A stretch of 44,775 bases of DNA from assembly GCA_009781725.1 (NCBI GenBank), contig WQVF01000025.1:1-44775 (forward strand), read 5' to 3'. Below the pieces are notes generated by a model. The model saw nothing but the letters and a program-made list of their open reading frames with translations. It did not search any database and was not told where the DNA came from. The first letter of the stretch is position 1. Each line of letters opens with the position of its first letter. Source of the stretch: Defluviitaleaceae bacterium. Its GTDB lineage: Bacteria; Bacillota; Clostridia; Lachnospirales; WQUN01. A program made the translations under genes and the position numbers. This document shows positions 15,573 to 24,121 of this stretch, in pieces.

Positions 15573-16688
15573 ATGAAAAATGTCTGGCACTTTTACAACA
15601 ACTTTGATGTACTTCGTGTATTGTATCAAAGGTATCGCAAAAGTGGACGTTTTTACGACACCTTTGATGCACTTCGTACATTGTATCAAAGGTATCGCAA
15701 AATCGGGGTTGTTATGTTATTTTGCATACTGATATCAGTTTTAACCGCTTGCGGGAACACCGGGCAAAATGATGCCGGACCCTCCCCTGCTCCGGTACCG
15801 GAGCTCCAGAGTATTTGCGTTTACACCATAGCGGATTTGTTTGCGCAAATGGAAGCGATATTTGATGCGGATAACGGTGCATTGTGGGGGGTTCATCTTC
15901 ACGCCCCGTTTGTAATTGGGTGCGCGGTAACACGGGAAGCCGTTGCCAATGTACAACATAATGACAACTTATTCGTGCGACACGAAACTGGTGTATATGT
16001 GGGTCAGCTTCGGCGCGCTGTACCCATAGACAATACAGCAGCATATGTAGATGATAGGAAATGGGGTATAGTGCCGTGGAGAGTGGTGGAGTATTATGAC
16101 CCGGATTATATCGTGCGGCTAATGATACACGAGGGATTCCACACATGGCAGTCACGGCTTTTTACGGGTATTCGCACTGGTACTTTTCCCACTCATACAG
16201 AGAGCTTTTACTCACGGCTTACGATAAGCTTGGAGCTGAACGCGTTAATCCACGCCCTTGAGACATCGGGAGAGGAGAGGCTGCAGGCTATATATGATGC
16301 GTTATCCATACGTGCAAAACGCCAATATTTAAATGCAGGTAATCCCGGCGCAAGGGAAAGTGCTATAGAAGTAGCTGAAGGTACCGCAGTATACACAGAA
16401 ATCAGATTAACTTTACATTGCATGAACGACATAGTAACAGAAATCAAATGGCGTCTTGACGAGCTCCATAATGATTCGTTCATTGCGATTGGTTACACTA
16501 TGGGGGCATTGTATGGCATACTGTTGAGTGAGATAGGTGCAGATTGGAAAACCGGGTTGAATTGGAATGCAGATTTGAGCATTCTCTTACAAGAGGCGGC
16601 TGGAATATCCGAGCTAACACCTTTCTATGAATTGGATTTGGAGCGATATGGATATTCGAAAATCAGGGCAGAAATCAGTGGGGGTTGA
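15573..16688 (+). CDS. Putative zinc-metallopeptidase lipoprotein with repeat-encoded N-terminal extension
   Basis: The 371-residue ORF starts at ATG 15573, 7 bases after AGGAGG. Residues 6-45 are encoded by two copies of a palindromic DNA repeat (YQRYRK appears twice). A normal lipoprotein signal follows at residue 48: MLFCILISVLTACG with lipobox L-T-A-C. The mature part has HEGFH (186-190), a HExxH zinc-site pattern, and an EVAEGTAVYTE segment with Glu269 that could be the third ligand as in gluzincins. It is probably anchored on the outer face of the membrane. The substrate and family are unknown. Translation may really start at ATG 15714, but the good SD belongs to 15573. It overlaps recN tail to tail by 14 bases. 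Confidence 0.7.
   Translation: MKNVWHFYNNFDVLRVLYQRYRKSGRFYDTFDALRTLYQRYRKIGVVMLFCILISVLTACGNTGQNDAGPSPAPVPELQSICVYTIADLFAQMEAIFDADNGALWGVHLHAPFVIGCAVTREAVANVQHNDNLFVRHETGVYVGQLRRAVPIDNTAAYVDDRKWGIVPWRVVEYYDPDYIVRLMIHEGFHTWQSRLFTGIRTGTFPTHTESFYSRLTISLELNALIHALETSGEERLQAIYDALSIRAKRQYLNAGNPGARESAIEVAEGTAVYTEIRLTLHCMNDIVTEIKWRLDELHNDSFIAIGYTMGALYGILLSEIGADWKTGLNWNADLSILLQEAAGISELTPFYELDLERYGYSKIRAEISGG
15588..15645. repeat. Palindromic repeat, copy 1 (inside coding sequence)
   Basis: The outer arms CACTTTTAC...GCAAAAGTG enclose an inner hairpin TTTGAT...CTTCG...ATCAAA. It is in frame within the lipoprotein gene. Related copies lie at 15648 and 41243. Confidence 0.75.
15648..15705. repeat. Palindromic repeat, copy 2 (inside coding sequence)
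   Basis: A direct tandem copy of the previous unit at 60-base spacing (20 codons), with a few base changes. It keeps the TTTGATGCACTTCG core and the ATTGTATCAAAGGTATCGCAA end. The 60-base period keeps the reading frame open. Confidence 0.75.
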
Positions 16689-18360
16689 ACCCTCTCGCCT
16701 GTTGCTTCATCTCCAGCGCAGCCCCATATGTAGCCGAAGTAATCTCAGCACCACCGATAAGCCTTGCAAGCTCTGCAATCATTTGCTCAAACTCCAGAGC
16801 CGTTACGGATGTAACGGTTCTTTGTCCTTCTGTGGTCTTTTCTATCCGGAAATGGGTATGGGCCATTGCTGCAATTTGGGGCAAGTGAGTTATACATAAT
16901 ATCTGCCGGTTGCGGCTGATACCATGGAGTTTTTGGGCTACCTGCTGGGCGGTGCGGCCGCTTACTCCTGCGTCCACTTCATCAAAAATAACCGTACCGA
17001 TACGATCCGCATCGGCTAGTACGGTTTTTATCGCAAGCATTACACGGGACATTTCACCGCCAGAGGCAATCCGCTTAAGAGACTTTAGTGGCTCACCGGG
17101 GTTTGGGGAAATCAGAAATTCTACCTGGTCATTACCATCCGGGCCGAAGGCTGTTTTCTTGGTTATATCAATGGAAATTTGTGCACTTTGCATACCCAAG
17201 TCTCGCAAGACTTCCTGTATCTGAGCGGATATCCGTTGCCCCCACTGGGCTCTTAAGCTATGCATTGCGTCGCAGAGCTTTGTAATTTCTGCAGAGAGGC
17301 CCCGCACTATCCCTTGAAGGCGTTTAATTTCTACGTCGCTGTTTTCTATATTTTCTAGGCTCTGGGCGAGCTGAGTCTGCTTTTTTAATACATCTTCTAC
17401 TGTTGGGCCGTATTTTTTCTTGAGACGGTAAATTACATCCAGCCGGGATTCTATTTTATCGAGGGCAGCCGGGTCGGCATCCAATTCATCTTGGTAGTCC
17501 CTCAGCTCCTGATATACATCCGCAAGTTGGGACTCTGCTTCCGTCAGATTAATAAGCATTTTTTCCTTGGTAGGGTCTAGCTTGGCTAATTCTGTTATTC
17601 TGGCCTTTGCATTGGAGATTTTGTCTAATGCCGAACCTTCGCTGCCATATAGTAGGTACAGTGCGTTATTGGTGTTAGTCGTCAGCTTTTCAATTGCCGC
17701 AAGGCGGGTTCGTCGGGCGGTCAGAGCCTCTTCTTCATCAGGCTTAAGCTCCCCTTTTTCGATTTCTGAGAGTTGAAATTTCCATATCTCTAGTTGCTCA
17801 GCTCGTTGGCTGCCTATACCTTGGACTTCCTTCAAAGCGCGGGCGTTTTCTTTGTATTGCTTTAGCAAATCTTCAAGAGCGGTTTTATATAAAACCAGCT
17901 CCTCCCCGCAAAACATATCCAATAGAGCCATCTGCTTATTGGAATCCAGTAAGGACTGATGCTCATGCTGGCCGTGTACATCCACAAGGAAAGCGCAGGC
18001 GTCCTTGAGCATCCCTGCAGTCACAATCCGTCCGTTGATACGGCAGACAGACTTACCTCCCGCCTGGATAGTCCGCTCCAACAATAATTGGCCCTCACCG
18101 GCAAGGTCAATACCCATGCCGTTAAGAGCCAAAATTATACTCGGGTCAGTTACTTCGATAATGCCTTCCACCGCGGCAAAGGCCGCGCCGGTACGCACAA
18201 AATCCCTACCAGGGCGCTGCCCAAGCAGGAAATTAATTGAATCAACAAGGATAGACTTACCAGCCCCTGTTTCCCCCGTAAGCACGTTAAGCCCCGGACC
18301 GAAGGTTACCTCGACCTCATCGATTAGGGCCACATTTCTGATGCTTAGGGTTAGAATCAT
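16675..18360 (-). CDS. recN: DNA repair protein RecN
   Basis: The 561-residue SMC-like protein starts MILTLSIRNVALIDEVEVTF. It has Walker A GETGAGKS (29-36), a long coiled-coil middle (about 150-370) with the family loop, the ABC signature IASGGEMSRVMLAIK and Walker B TVIFDEVDAGVSG towards the C-terminus. RecN tethers DNA ends early in double-strand-break repair. I chose ATG 18360 because it overlaps the argR stop (ATGA) and matches the family N-terminus; the longer frame to 18411 reads through argR. argR-recN order is standard in Clostridia. In sporulators spoIVB and spo0A usually follow, but here a convergent lipoprotein gene does. Confidence 0.95.
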   Translation of the reverse strand: MILTLSIRNVALIDEVEVTFGPGLNVLTGETGAGKSILVDSINFLLGQRPGRDFVRTGAAFAAVEGIIEVTDPSIILALNGMGIDLAGEGQLLLERTIQAGGKSVCRINGRIVTAGMLKDACAFLVDVHGQHEHQSLLDSNKQMALLDMFCGEELVLYKTALEDLLKQYKENARALKEVQGIGSQRAEQLEIWKFQLSEIEKGELKPDEEEALTARRTRLAAIEKLTTNTNNALYLLYGSEGSALDKISNAKARITELAKLDPTKEKMLINLTEAESQLADVYQELRDYQDELDADPAALDKIESRLDVIYRLKKKYGPTVEDVLKKQTQLAQSLENIENSDVEIKRLQGIVRGLSAEITKLCDAMHSLRAQWGQRISAQIQEVLRDLGMQSAQISIDITKKTAFGPDGNDQVEFLISPNPGEPLKSLKRIASGGEMSRVMLAIKTVLADADRIGTVIFDEVDAGVSGRTAQQVAQKLHGISRNRQILCITHLPQIAAMAHTHFRIEKTTEGQRTVTSVTALEFEQMIAELARLIGGAEITSATYGAALEMKQQARGFNPH

Positions 18361-18773
18361 TCCAATCTCTCCCTTAGGCTTTGTGCTTCCGCTTCGCTTC
18401 TTACAACGCATAAAACGGTATCATCCCCGGCAACAGAGCCTAGGATTTCCATAAACTCCATTTCATCCAAGGCCAGAGCAACTGCCATTGCCATGCCGCT
18501 TTTGGTCCTGAGCACCAAATTATGTCCGGCGCAGGCAACGGAAACCAGGCTTTCCTTTAAAAGCCTATCCAAATTGCGAGTGGATGAAGCCACGTATTTT
18601 ACCCCTGATGGGTACCGCTCCAACGCAAGACTAAGCTCGCGGATATCCCGGCTAATGGTAGATTGGGCCGCACCAAAGCCTAGGTCAGCCAAAGCAGCGG
18701 TCAGCTCCCCCTGGCTTGCGATATCCCGCTCTTGGATTAGATGCAGAATTGCGGCATGTCTGTTTGATTTCAT
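18357..18773 (-). CDS. argR: Arginine repressor ArgR
   Basis: The 138-residue protein has an N-terminal winged helix (about 1-65) with the recognition part STISRDIRELSL and a C-terminal hexamerisation/arginine-binding domain (about 70-138) containing GSVAGDDTVLCVV. It represses arginine biosynthesis and may activate catabolism with arginine as co-repressor. It is slightly short of the usual 145-155 residues, mainly at the C-terminus. It lies between nadK and recN and is coupled to recN by ATGA. Confidence 0.93.
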   Translation of the reverse strand: MKSNRHAAILHLIQERDIASQGELTAALADLGFGAAQSTISRDIRELSLALERYPSGVKYVASSTRNLDRLLKESLVSVACAGHNLVLRTKSGMAMAVALALDEMEFMEILGSVAGDDTVLCVVRSEAEAQSLRERLE

Positions 18774-18782
18774 AATAGCACC

Positions 18783-19535
18783 TTAGTATAAAAGTTTTTT
18801 CTTTCGTAATATTTCGTAAAAAGGCACCGATGCCGTTTTTATTATGGTAACAGAAACTGGGGCGCGACAGACTTCTATGCCATCTGGCCCATTTATAGTG
18901 CTATAACTTTCTCCATCCAACACAAGATTTGCCGAGCCAGGTGGAATAACACGGACTCTGTCCTCGGCTGTCACCACCCACGGACGGGTGGAAAGGCTAT
19001 GGGGGCAGATTGGGGTAATTACCATCATCTGACCATATGGCGCAAGTATAGGCCCGCCGGCAGACAGGCTATAGGCCGTAGAACCCGTCGGGGTTGCCAC
19101 GATAATCCCGTCCGCACGGATATCATCTATATGGGCGTCATTAATATATACAGAGAACTTCATTGGGGCACCGGTTGCCTTACCTACAACTACTTCGTTA
19201 AGGGCAAGACCGCCGCTAGCTATCAGCATAAGTCGTTTCTGGCTTTCATATTCCCCAGATAAAGCTTTGTCCAAAGCATCAAAACCGTCCTGCCTGTCCA
19301 CATCTGTAAGAAAGCCCATGTTACCCAAATTTATTCCTAACAAAGGTACATCAAGGACTGCGGCTTCCCGTGCCGCTCTAAGCATTGTGCCATCCCCGCC
19401 AAGGACTACCCAAAAATCTGCCTTTTGGCCTTCGGGAGCAATAACCACACCCTTAGCCCGGAGAAAGTTCTCAATCTCTCCCGCATAGGCTAATCCTGAG
19501 TCCTTATTTCGGTTGGCAACAATGCCTACGGTCAT
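18783..19535 (-). CDS. nadK: NAD kinase
   Basis: The 250-residue protein has the NAD-kinase GGDGT motif at 46-50, GINLGNMGFLTD near 68-79, and a C-terminal TPTGSTAYSLSAGGPI. It phosphorylates NAD+ to NADP+ with ATP or polyphosphate in the cytoplasm. The start overlaps the upstream gene stop (ATGA), which points to a common transcript from dxs towards recN. It is short but complete for the clostridial form. Confidence 0.95.
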   Translation of the reverse strand: MTVGIVANRNKDSGLAYAGEIENFLRAKGVVIAPEGQKADFWVVLGGDGTMLRAAREAAVLDVPLLGINLGNMGFLTDVDRQDGFDALDKALSGEYESQKRLMLIASGGLALNEVVVGKATGAPMKFSVYINDAHIDDIRADGIIVATPTGSTAYSLSAGGPILAPYGQMMVITPICPHSLSTRPWVVTAEDRVRVIPPGSANLVLDGESYSTINGPDGIEVCRAPVSVTIIKTASVPFYEILRKKKLLY

Positions 19536-20566
19536 ACCGTATTATAACCTCGCTCATTGATTCGAAAATTGGCTTCTTCTACCCAGGTCAGAACCAGCTC
19601 GTGGAAGGTCTCACCGCGGCCTTCTTCAGTCCAATTGTTCCTAAGAACAGCTTCTGCCGCGTCAAGGTCTACGTTATCATCACGGCTTACTACGTACACA
19701 AGTACATAGGTAGGCTGACCCATTTCCATGTTGAAAAGCTCAATAATATGGGAGGTCTCACCAGCTTGCATTTCCAATAGGAATTCCGCATCCTCTGGTG
19801 ATAGCCACATTTGCTCCATTATTGCGAGCATACCCCAAGCACCTGTTTCCAAATCATTTGTCAGGGCAGAGGGTTCGATTTCAAAATCTTCATCCATCCA
19901 CGGTGTAAACTGTCTTATTAAATCTACGAAAGGCATTGTGCCCACGGCTTCATATGCTTCTTGAGCTAGCTCTTCTGTTTCCAGTTCGACAATATTAATT
20001 TGTATATCCCAGAAATTGTGGATGCTGGTCTCTTGATACTCTTCCCACATTTCCGTAAATGCTTCTTCGTCTATATCATAGGTGGGGACATAGATATCCA
20101 TAAGTCCACTTATCAGTGGACCTGTGTTAAACAGCTCTGCAATTCGTTCGTTGGTGATATATCCAATCCCGTCAAAGCCCCCCCAGGACATCTGTATCTG
20201 CATCCGGGTGTTTTCGGCATTGAGTACGGCTTCATCCCATTCCTCGGTGCTTAGGGATATATTATGGGTGTTGGCCCGGTCAAGAATCATGGTTATACCT
20301 TGGAGGGTTGTTACGGCTGCGCTTCTTGCTGCAGGGTCGTCAATGGCACCTTCAAATTGCAAATCCATCATTGCTCTAAAATCCGAGGTTGAAACACGGC
20401 CGCCATCATATCGCATGGCCCATCGGCGGTCCTGTACGGTCCAGATACCCATTCCTATTGCAACCAAGAGAATGGCCGCAACGCACAAGGTTATTATGCG
20501 GAATATAAGCCTGCGGTGTTTTAGTTGACGTTCGATTTCTAAATTCTGGTGCTTTCTTTTTGCCAT
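19532..20566 (-). CDS. Membrane-anchored PrsA/SurA-like protein, foldase-type, no clear PPIase domain
   Basis: The 344-residue protein starts MAKRKHQNLEIERQLKHRRL at ATG 20566, with AAGGAG 9 bases upstream. A basic N-tail is followed by one membrane segment (about 23-42) and an acidic extracellular part. VSTSDFRAMMDLQFEGA and LDRANTHNISLSTEEWDEAV look like the SurA-N/PrsA N-terminal helical domain, and the C-terminal TFHELVLTWVEEANFRINE is also PrsA-like. I do not see a convincing rotamase core, so call it a SurA_N-like chaperone of unknown client. It stands where tlyA is often found between dxs and nadK. The longer frame to 20677 reads through a hairpin repeat and the dxs end and is not used. 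Confidence 0.6.
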   Translation of the reverse strand: MAKRKHQNLEIERQLKHRRLIFRIITLCVAAILLVAIGMGIWTVQDRRWAMRYDGGRVSTSDFRAMMDLQFEGAIDDPAARSAAVTTLQGITMILDRANTHNISLSTEEWDEAVLNAENTRMQIQMSWGGFDGIGYITNERIAELFNTGPLISGLMDIYVPTYDIDEEAFTEMWEEYQETSIHNFWDIQINIVELETEELAQEAYEAVGTMPFVDLIRQFTPWMDEDFEIEPSALTNDLETGAWGMLAIMEQMWLSPEDAEFLLEMQAGETSHIIELFNMEMGQPTYVLVYVVSRDDNVDLDAAEAVLRNNWTEEGRGETFHELVLTWVEEANFRINERGYNTV

Positions 20567-20603
20567 TTGGTAAAACTCCTTTTCATTTGAAATTACAATT
20601 AAT

Positions 20604-20678
20604 GGGGCTCTGCCCCAAACCCCGCCGTCCACCGGGCAAAGTCCGGCTACACTTCCTTCGGAGTGGGCTTCGCCCACT
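20604..20678. repeat. Three-hairpin repeat overlapping the 3' end of dxs
   Basis: Read on the minus strand: AGTGGGC-GAA-GCCCACT, then CCGG-ACTTTGC-CCGG, then GGGGC-AGA-GCCCC preceded by GGGGTTT. Modules ending in GGGGTTTGGGGC...GCCCC are familiar intergenic repeats of Clostridia. The repeat begins inside the last codons of dxs and supplies its final residues and stop codon. Confidence 0.65.
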
Positions 20679-22536
20679 TTATAATATACTCGGCAATGCT
20701 CTTTTCGTCCAGCTTGTAACGTGAAATTAACTCTTCACGCCCACCTGCTTCTATAAAGATATCAGGGAATGCGAAAATATGAAAGTAGGGCAGCGTTTTT
20801 TTGCCCACAGCCATAGCCTCAAGGAGCCGGGAGCCATACCCTCCGATACGGGCAGCGTCTTCCAATACATACACAGCATCATATTCCACCAAGGCGTTGA
20901 CCAGGCTCATATCCAGGGGCTTAATAAACCGGGCATTGTAAATGCTAGGGTTTATACCCTCATTACGAAGGAGCGCGGCGGCGGCAATGGCCGTTTTATT
21001 CATTGTGCCCACGGATACCAAAGCAATATTCTCACCTTTGGCAACAGTTTCAGATTGGCCGTAGCTGATAGGAGATGTAATCTCTGTCTTACAAGCCGTA
21101 TCCCTGGGATATCTAAGAGCCACTGGGCCATTATAGGAAAGGGCAAAGCCAAGCATTGACTCAAGCTCAGTACCATCCCTTGGAGCCAAAATAATCATAT
21201 TGGGAATATGAGAAAGATAGGCCAAGTCATATATTCCTTGATGAGTCTCCCCATCTTCCCCCACAAGACCTGCCCGATCTATTGCGAAAACAACTGGAAG
21301 GTTTTGCAACGCTACATCATGGAGGACTTGGTCATAGGCCCGCTGCAAAAACGAGGCATAAACTGCAAACACCGGCTTAAGCCCACCCTTGGCAAGGCCT
21401 GCCGCAAAAGTCACAGCATGTCCCTCCGCAATCCCCACATCAAAAAAGCGTTCTGGAAACTGCTCTCTAAAAGGCTCAAGCCCTGTCCCACTGGACATTG
21501 CCGCAGTTATGGCCACGATTTTTTTATCCTGCTCTGCTTGTGTCATAAGTGCCTTAGAAAAAACATCTGTATAGGTAGGCCCATTGCATGTAGCTGTGGG
21601 CTTTCCCGTGTTTATATTAAAAGCTCCGATTCCATGGAAACGAGTGGGCGCATCTTCGGCACTGTTATAGCCCTTGCCCTTTTTCGTAAGGACATGAACC
21701 AGCACCGGGCCTTTAATTTGCTTTACACCTCGCAGGATATTTACAAGAGCAGGAATATTATGCCCATCCACCGGGCCAAAATATCTAAAGCCCATTTCTT
21801 CGAATAATACCCCGTGGAGCAAGAGATATTTCTTAATGGCGTCTTTTGCGGATTCAAGGCCGCCGGAAAGAATCGGCCCCATAACAGGAAGCTTATCCAA
21901 TATGCTCCTCACCCCCTGCTTAGCCCCAAGATAAAAAGACCCCGTTCGTATATCGTTGAGATGGCGGGATATTGCCCCCACATTTTCACAGATAGACATT
22001 TGATTATCATTGAGGATAACAATTAAATCCGTATCGGAACGGCCGGCGTTATTAAGCCCTTCATAGGCCAGCCCCCCGGTAATGGAGCCGTCTCCGACAA
22101 CGGCAATAATTTTTTCCTTTTTTGTACAATCCGGTTTGCATCGCAAATCCCGAGCGGTTGCCATCCCCAGAGCAGCAGAGATAGCCGTGGAGCTATGCCC
22201 TGTTCCAAAAGCATCATGGTCGGACTCCGCAGTCTTTGGAAAACCGCTTAATCCATCCAATTTGCGCAAGCTATCAAAGCGGTCCTTCCTGCCTGTTATT
22301 ATTTTATGTATATAGGATTGATGCCCTACATCCCAGATAATTTTATCCTTAGGGGAATCAAAGACCCTATGCATTGCCAATGTAAGCTCCACAACACCAA
22401 GATTACTGGCAAGATGCCCCCCAGTATCGGCAATGCTCTTAACCAAAAAACGCCGAATTTCCTCTGCGAGGATTTCCAGCTTTTCGAAGGGAAGGCGTTT
22501 TAGTTGTTTTGGGTTGTTGATACGGTCTAGTAACAT
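20647..22536 (-). CDS. dxs: 1-deoxy-D-xylulose-5-phosphate synthase
   Basis: The 629-residue transketolase-family enzyme contains the ThDP motif GDGSITGGLAYEGLNNAG...NDN (about 147-178), and the second domain with DRAGLVGEDGETHQG near 420. It condenses pyruvate and glyceraldehyde-3-phosphate to DXP, the first step of the MEP isoprenoid pathway and a precursor of thiamine and PLP. The ispA gene in the same cluster uses the pathway products. The last nine or so codons (encoding WAKPTPKEV) come from a palindromic repeat that overlaps the gene end, so the C-terminus is probably not ancestral. Confidence 0.96.
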   Translation of the reverse strand: MLLDRINNPKQLKRLPFEKLEILAEEIRRFLVKSIADTGGHLASNLGVVELTLAMHRVFDSPKDKIIWDVGHQSYIHKIITGRKDRFDSLRKLDGLSGFPKTAESDHDAFGTGHSSTAISAALGMATARDLRCKPDCTKKEKIIAVVGDGSITGGLAYEGLNNAGRSDTDLIVILNDNQMSICENVGAISRHLNDIRTGSFYLGAKQGVRSILDKLPVMGPILSGGLESAKDAIKKYLLLHGVLFEEMGFRYFGPVDGHNIPALVNILRGVKQIKGPVLVHVLTKKGKGYNSAEDAPTRFHGIGAFNINTGKPTATCNGPTYTDVFSKALMTQAEQDKKIVAITAAMSSGTGLEPFREQFPERFFDVGIAEGHAVTFAAGLAKGGLKPVFAVYASFLQRAYDQVLHDVALQNLPVVFAIDRAGLVGEDGETHQGIYDLAYLSHIPNMIILAPRDGTELESMLGFALSYNGPVALRYPRDTACKTEITSPISYGQSETVAKGENIALVSVGTMNKTAIAAAALLRNEGINPSIYNARFIKPLDMSLVNALVEYDAVYVLEDAARIGGYGSRLLEAMAVGKKTLPYFHIFAFPDIFIEAGGREELISRYKLDEKSIAEYIIKWAKPTPKEV

Positions 22537-22572
22537 GGTTTCACCTAGCTAATCGATTTTTCTTTTGTATGC

Positions 22573-23034
22573 CTATATCGGGAAGATTCTGTCTATGGAT
22601 ATTGCCACAACTAAGCCTAGCAGTGCCCCTGCCCCAACTTCGATTGGATTATGACCCAGGAGTTCCTTTAATTTTATATCCAGCTTTATTCCCTGGCCCT
22701 CCAACTTCGAAAAAAGAAAGTTGATGGCCTCAGCCTGCTTCCCCGCCGCCCGTCGTATCCCGGCAGCATCATGCATTACCACCATTGCCAACACCGCAGA
22801 TATGGCAAAAAGGGGAGTGCCAAAGCCTTCGCCCAGCCCGATGGAAGTTGCAAGGGCCATGGCCAGGGCTGAGTGGGAGCTTGGCATACCCCCGGTGCTG
22901 AAAAACAGTGCCTTGGTCCAAGATTTTGTACGCCAGCGGTCAAACAAGACCTTAAGCACTTGCGCTATTGCCATTGCCACAAGAGCGGTAAGCAAATGTC
23001 GATTGGACAGTAATGCGGTTATTGAGTCAGGCAC
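22573..23034 (-). CDS. Divergent PAP2 family membrane protein (DUF212, YuiD-like)
   Basis: The 153-residue protein has about four membrane segments and the conserved FFSTGGMPSSHSALAMALAT motif (about 44-63) of DUF212, a divergent member of the acid phosphatase/PAP2 superfamily. The serine-histidine pair (SSH) matches the PAP2 core, though the full catalytic set is not clear. It might act on a lipid phosphate such as an isoprenyl phosphate. That would suit its place between dxs and ispA, but this is inference. Confidence 0.82.
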   Translation of the reverse strand: MPDSITALLSNRHLLTALVAMAIAQVLKVLFDRWRTKSWTKALFFSTGGMPSSHSALAMALATSIGLGEGFGTPLFAISAVLAMVVMHDAAGIRRAAGKQAEAINFLFSKLEGQGIKLDIKLKELLGHNPIEVGAGALLGLVVAISIDRIFPI

Positions 23035-23154
23035 TGTTTCATCTCCATGATTTGTATAGGTTTTGTCACATTGGCAGAAGCTGCTCCCTTTGTCGCTTGG
23101 CAGGAGCTCTATTTGACCCCTTTAAATGAGGCTTTGTCATTTTGGTAAAGGCTT

Positions 23155-23267
23155 ATACCGATTCCAAATTAAAACCCGTCTGACCGAACGGCGGCTTGAA
23201 ACGCGGAGCAAGCGTTTCAAGCGGTTTTGCCGCGACAGGCAGATAGGATTTTAATTGGGATCGGTAT
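23155..23267. repeat. 113-bp long imperfect palindrome (MITE/REP-like)
   Basis: Arms start ATACCGATTCCAAATTAAAA at 23155 and end with ATTTTAATTGGGATCGGTAT at 23267. The two arms match with a few changes over about 45 bases. The centre is TTGAAACGC-GGAGCAA-GCGTTTCAA. The right end touches the stop codon of ispA. There is no ORF inside. The other 110 bases of the gap (23035-23154) hold nothing I can name. Confidence 0.75.
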
Positions 23268-24121
23268 TATTTTGTTCTGGATAGAGTTGCCGTTACAAGC
23301 TCATGTAACGCTCCTGTCTTTACCGGGAGACTATCCAGTATTCCCTGGGTTTCCTGACATAGACGCTTATATTCCGCTTCGGCGGTATCTATGCCATGAA
23401 CAGATACATATGTGTTTTTTTGGTTCTTTGCATCGCTGCCTATTGGCTTGCCTAAATCTTTTTCTGTTGAAGTTACATCCAGGATATCATCCTTTATTTG
23501 AAAAGCCAGCCCCAAGACATTACCCAGCTTTACCATCTTTTCAAACATCGGTTCTTCGGCAGAGGCAAATATACCCCCGGCTTCGAAACAGGCCGTTATC
23601 AGGGCACCTGTTTTGCGGCGATGTATCCCTGCCAGGGTTTCTGGAGATATGGGCTTACCTTCGTTTAATATATCTGACATTTGACCGGCAATCATTCCGC
23701 CCACTCCTGCGGCTTTGACTATACTAGTTAGTGCATTTACTGCATGCCTATTAGGTAAGTACTGTACCATTACCTCAATTGCAAGGCTTAAAAGACCATC
23801 TCCAGCCAGTACAGCAAGACCCTCGGTGAAAGCCTTATGGCAAGTAGGCCGTCCCCGCCTAAAATCGTCGTTATCCATTGCAGGCAAGTCGTCATGAACC
23901 AGGGAATATGCATGTATCATCTCAATAGCACAAGCGAAATCTAAGGCCGCATCACTGTAACCCCCAGATACCCCTTCGCAAGAAGCAAGTAATAACTGTG
24001 GACGCAGGCGTTTGCCTGGGCCAAGGACAGCGTAGGTCATAACTTCCCTTAGTTTGGGCTCATGACACCTAGCCAGTAACTCCTCTAGCCGTTTATCAAT
24101 TGTGGCAATATATTTATCCAT
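23267..24121 (-). CDS. ispA: Polyprenyl (farnesyl/geranylgeranyl) diphosphate synthase
   Basis: The 284-residue trans-prenyltransferase has the first Asp-rich motif in LVHDDLPAMDNDD (77-86) with RRGRPTCHK behind it, and the second in FQIKDDILDVT near 211. The DDxxxxD spacing and length fit bacterial FPP synthases of the IspA type. It joins IPP units to DMAPP/GPP for undecaprenyl-phosphate and quinone chains. It overlaps xseB by 8 bases. The stop codon lies exactly at the edge of the palindrome at 23155-23267. Confidence 0.92.
   Translation of the reverse strand: MDKYIATIDKRLEELLARCHEPKLREVMTYAVLGPGKRLRPQLLLASCEGVSGGYSDAALDFACAIEMIHAYSLVHDDLPAMDNDDFRRGRPTCHKAFTEGLAVLAGDGLLSLAIEVMVQYLPNRHAVNALTSIVKAAGVGGMIAGQMSDILNEGKPISPETLAGIHRRKTGALITACFEAGGIFASAEEPMFEKMVKLGNVLGLAFQIKDDILDVTSTEKDLGKPIGSDAKNQKNTYVSVHGIDTAEAEYKRLCQETQGILDSLPVKTGALHELVTATLSRTK

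Noticed and set aside
15588..15705. CRISPR-like repeat pair
   Set aside because: Only two units, no unique spacers between them, and the units are palindromes that read in frame with the lipoprotein.
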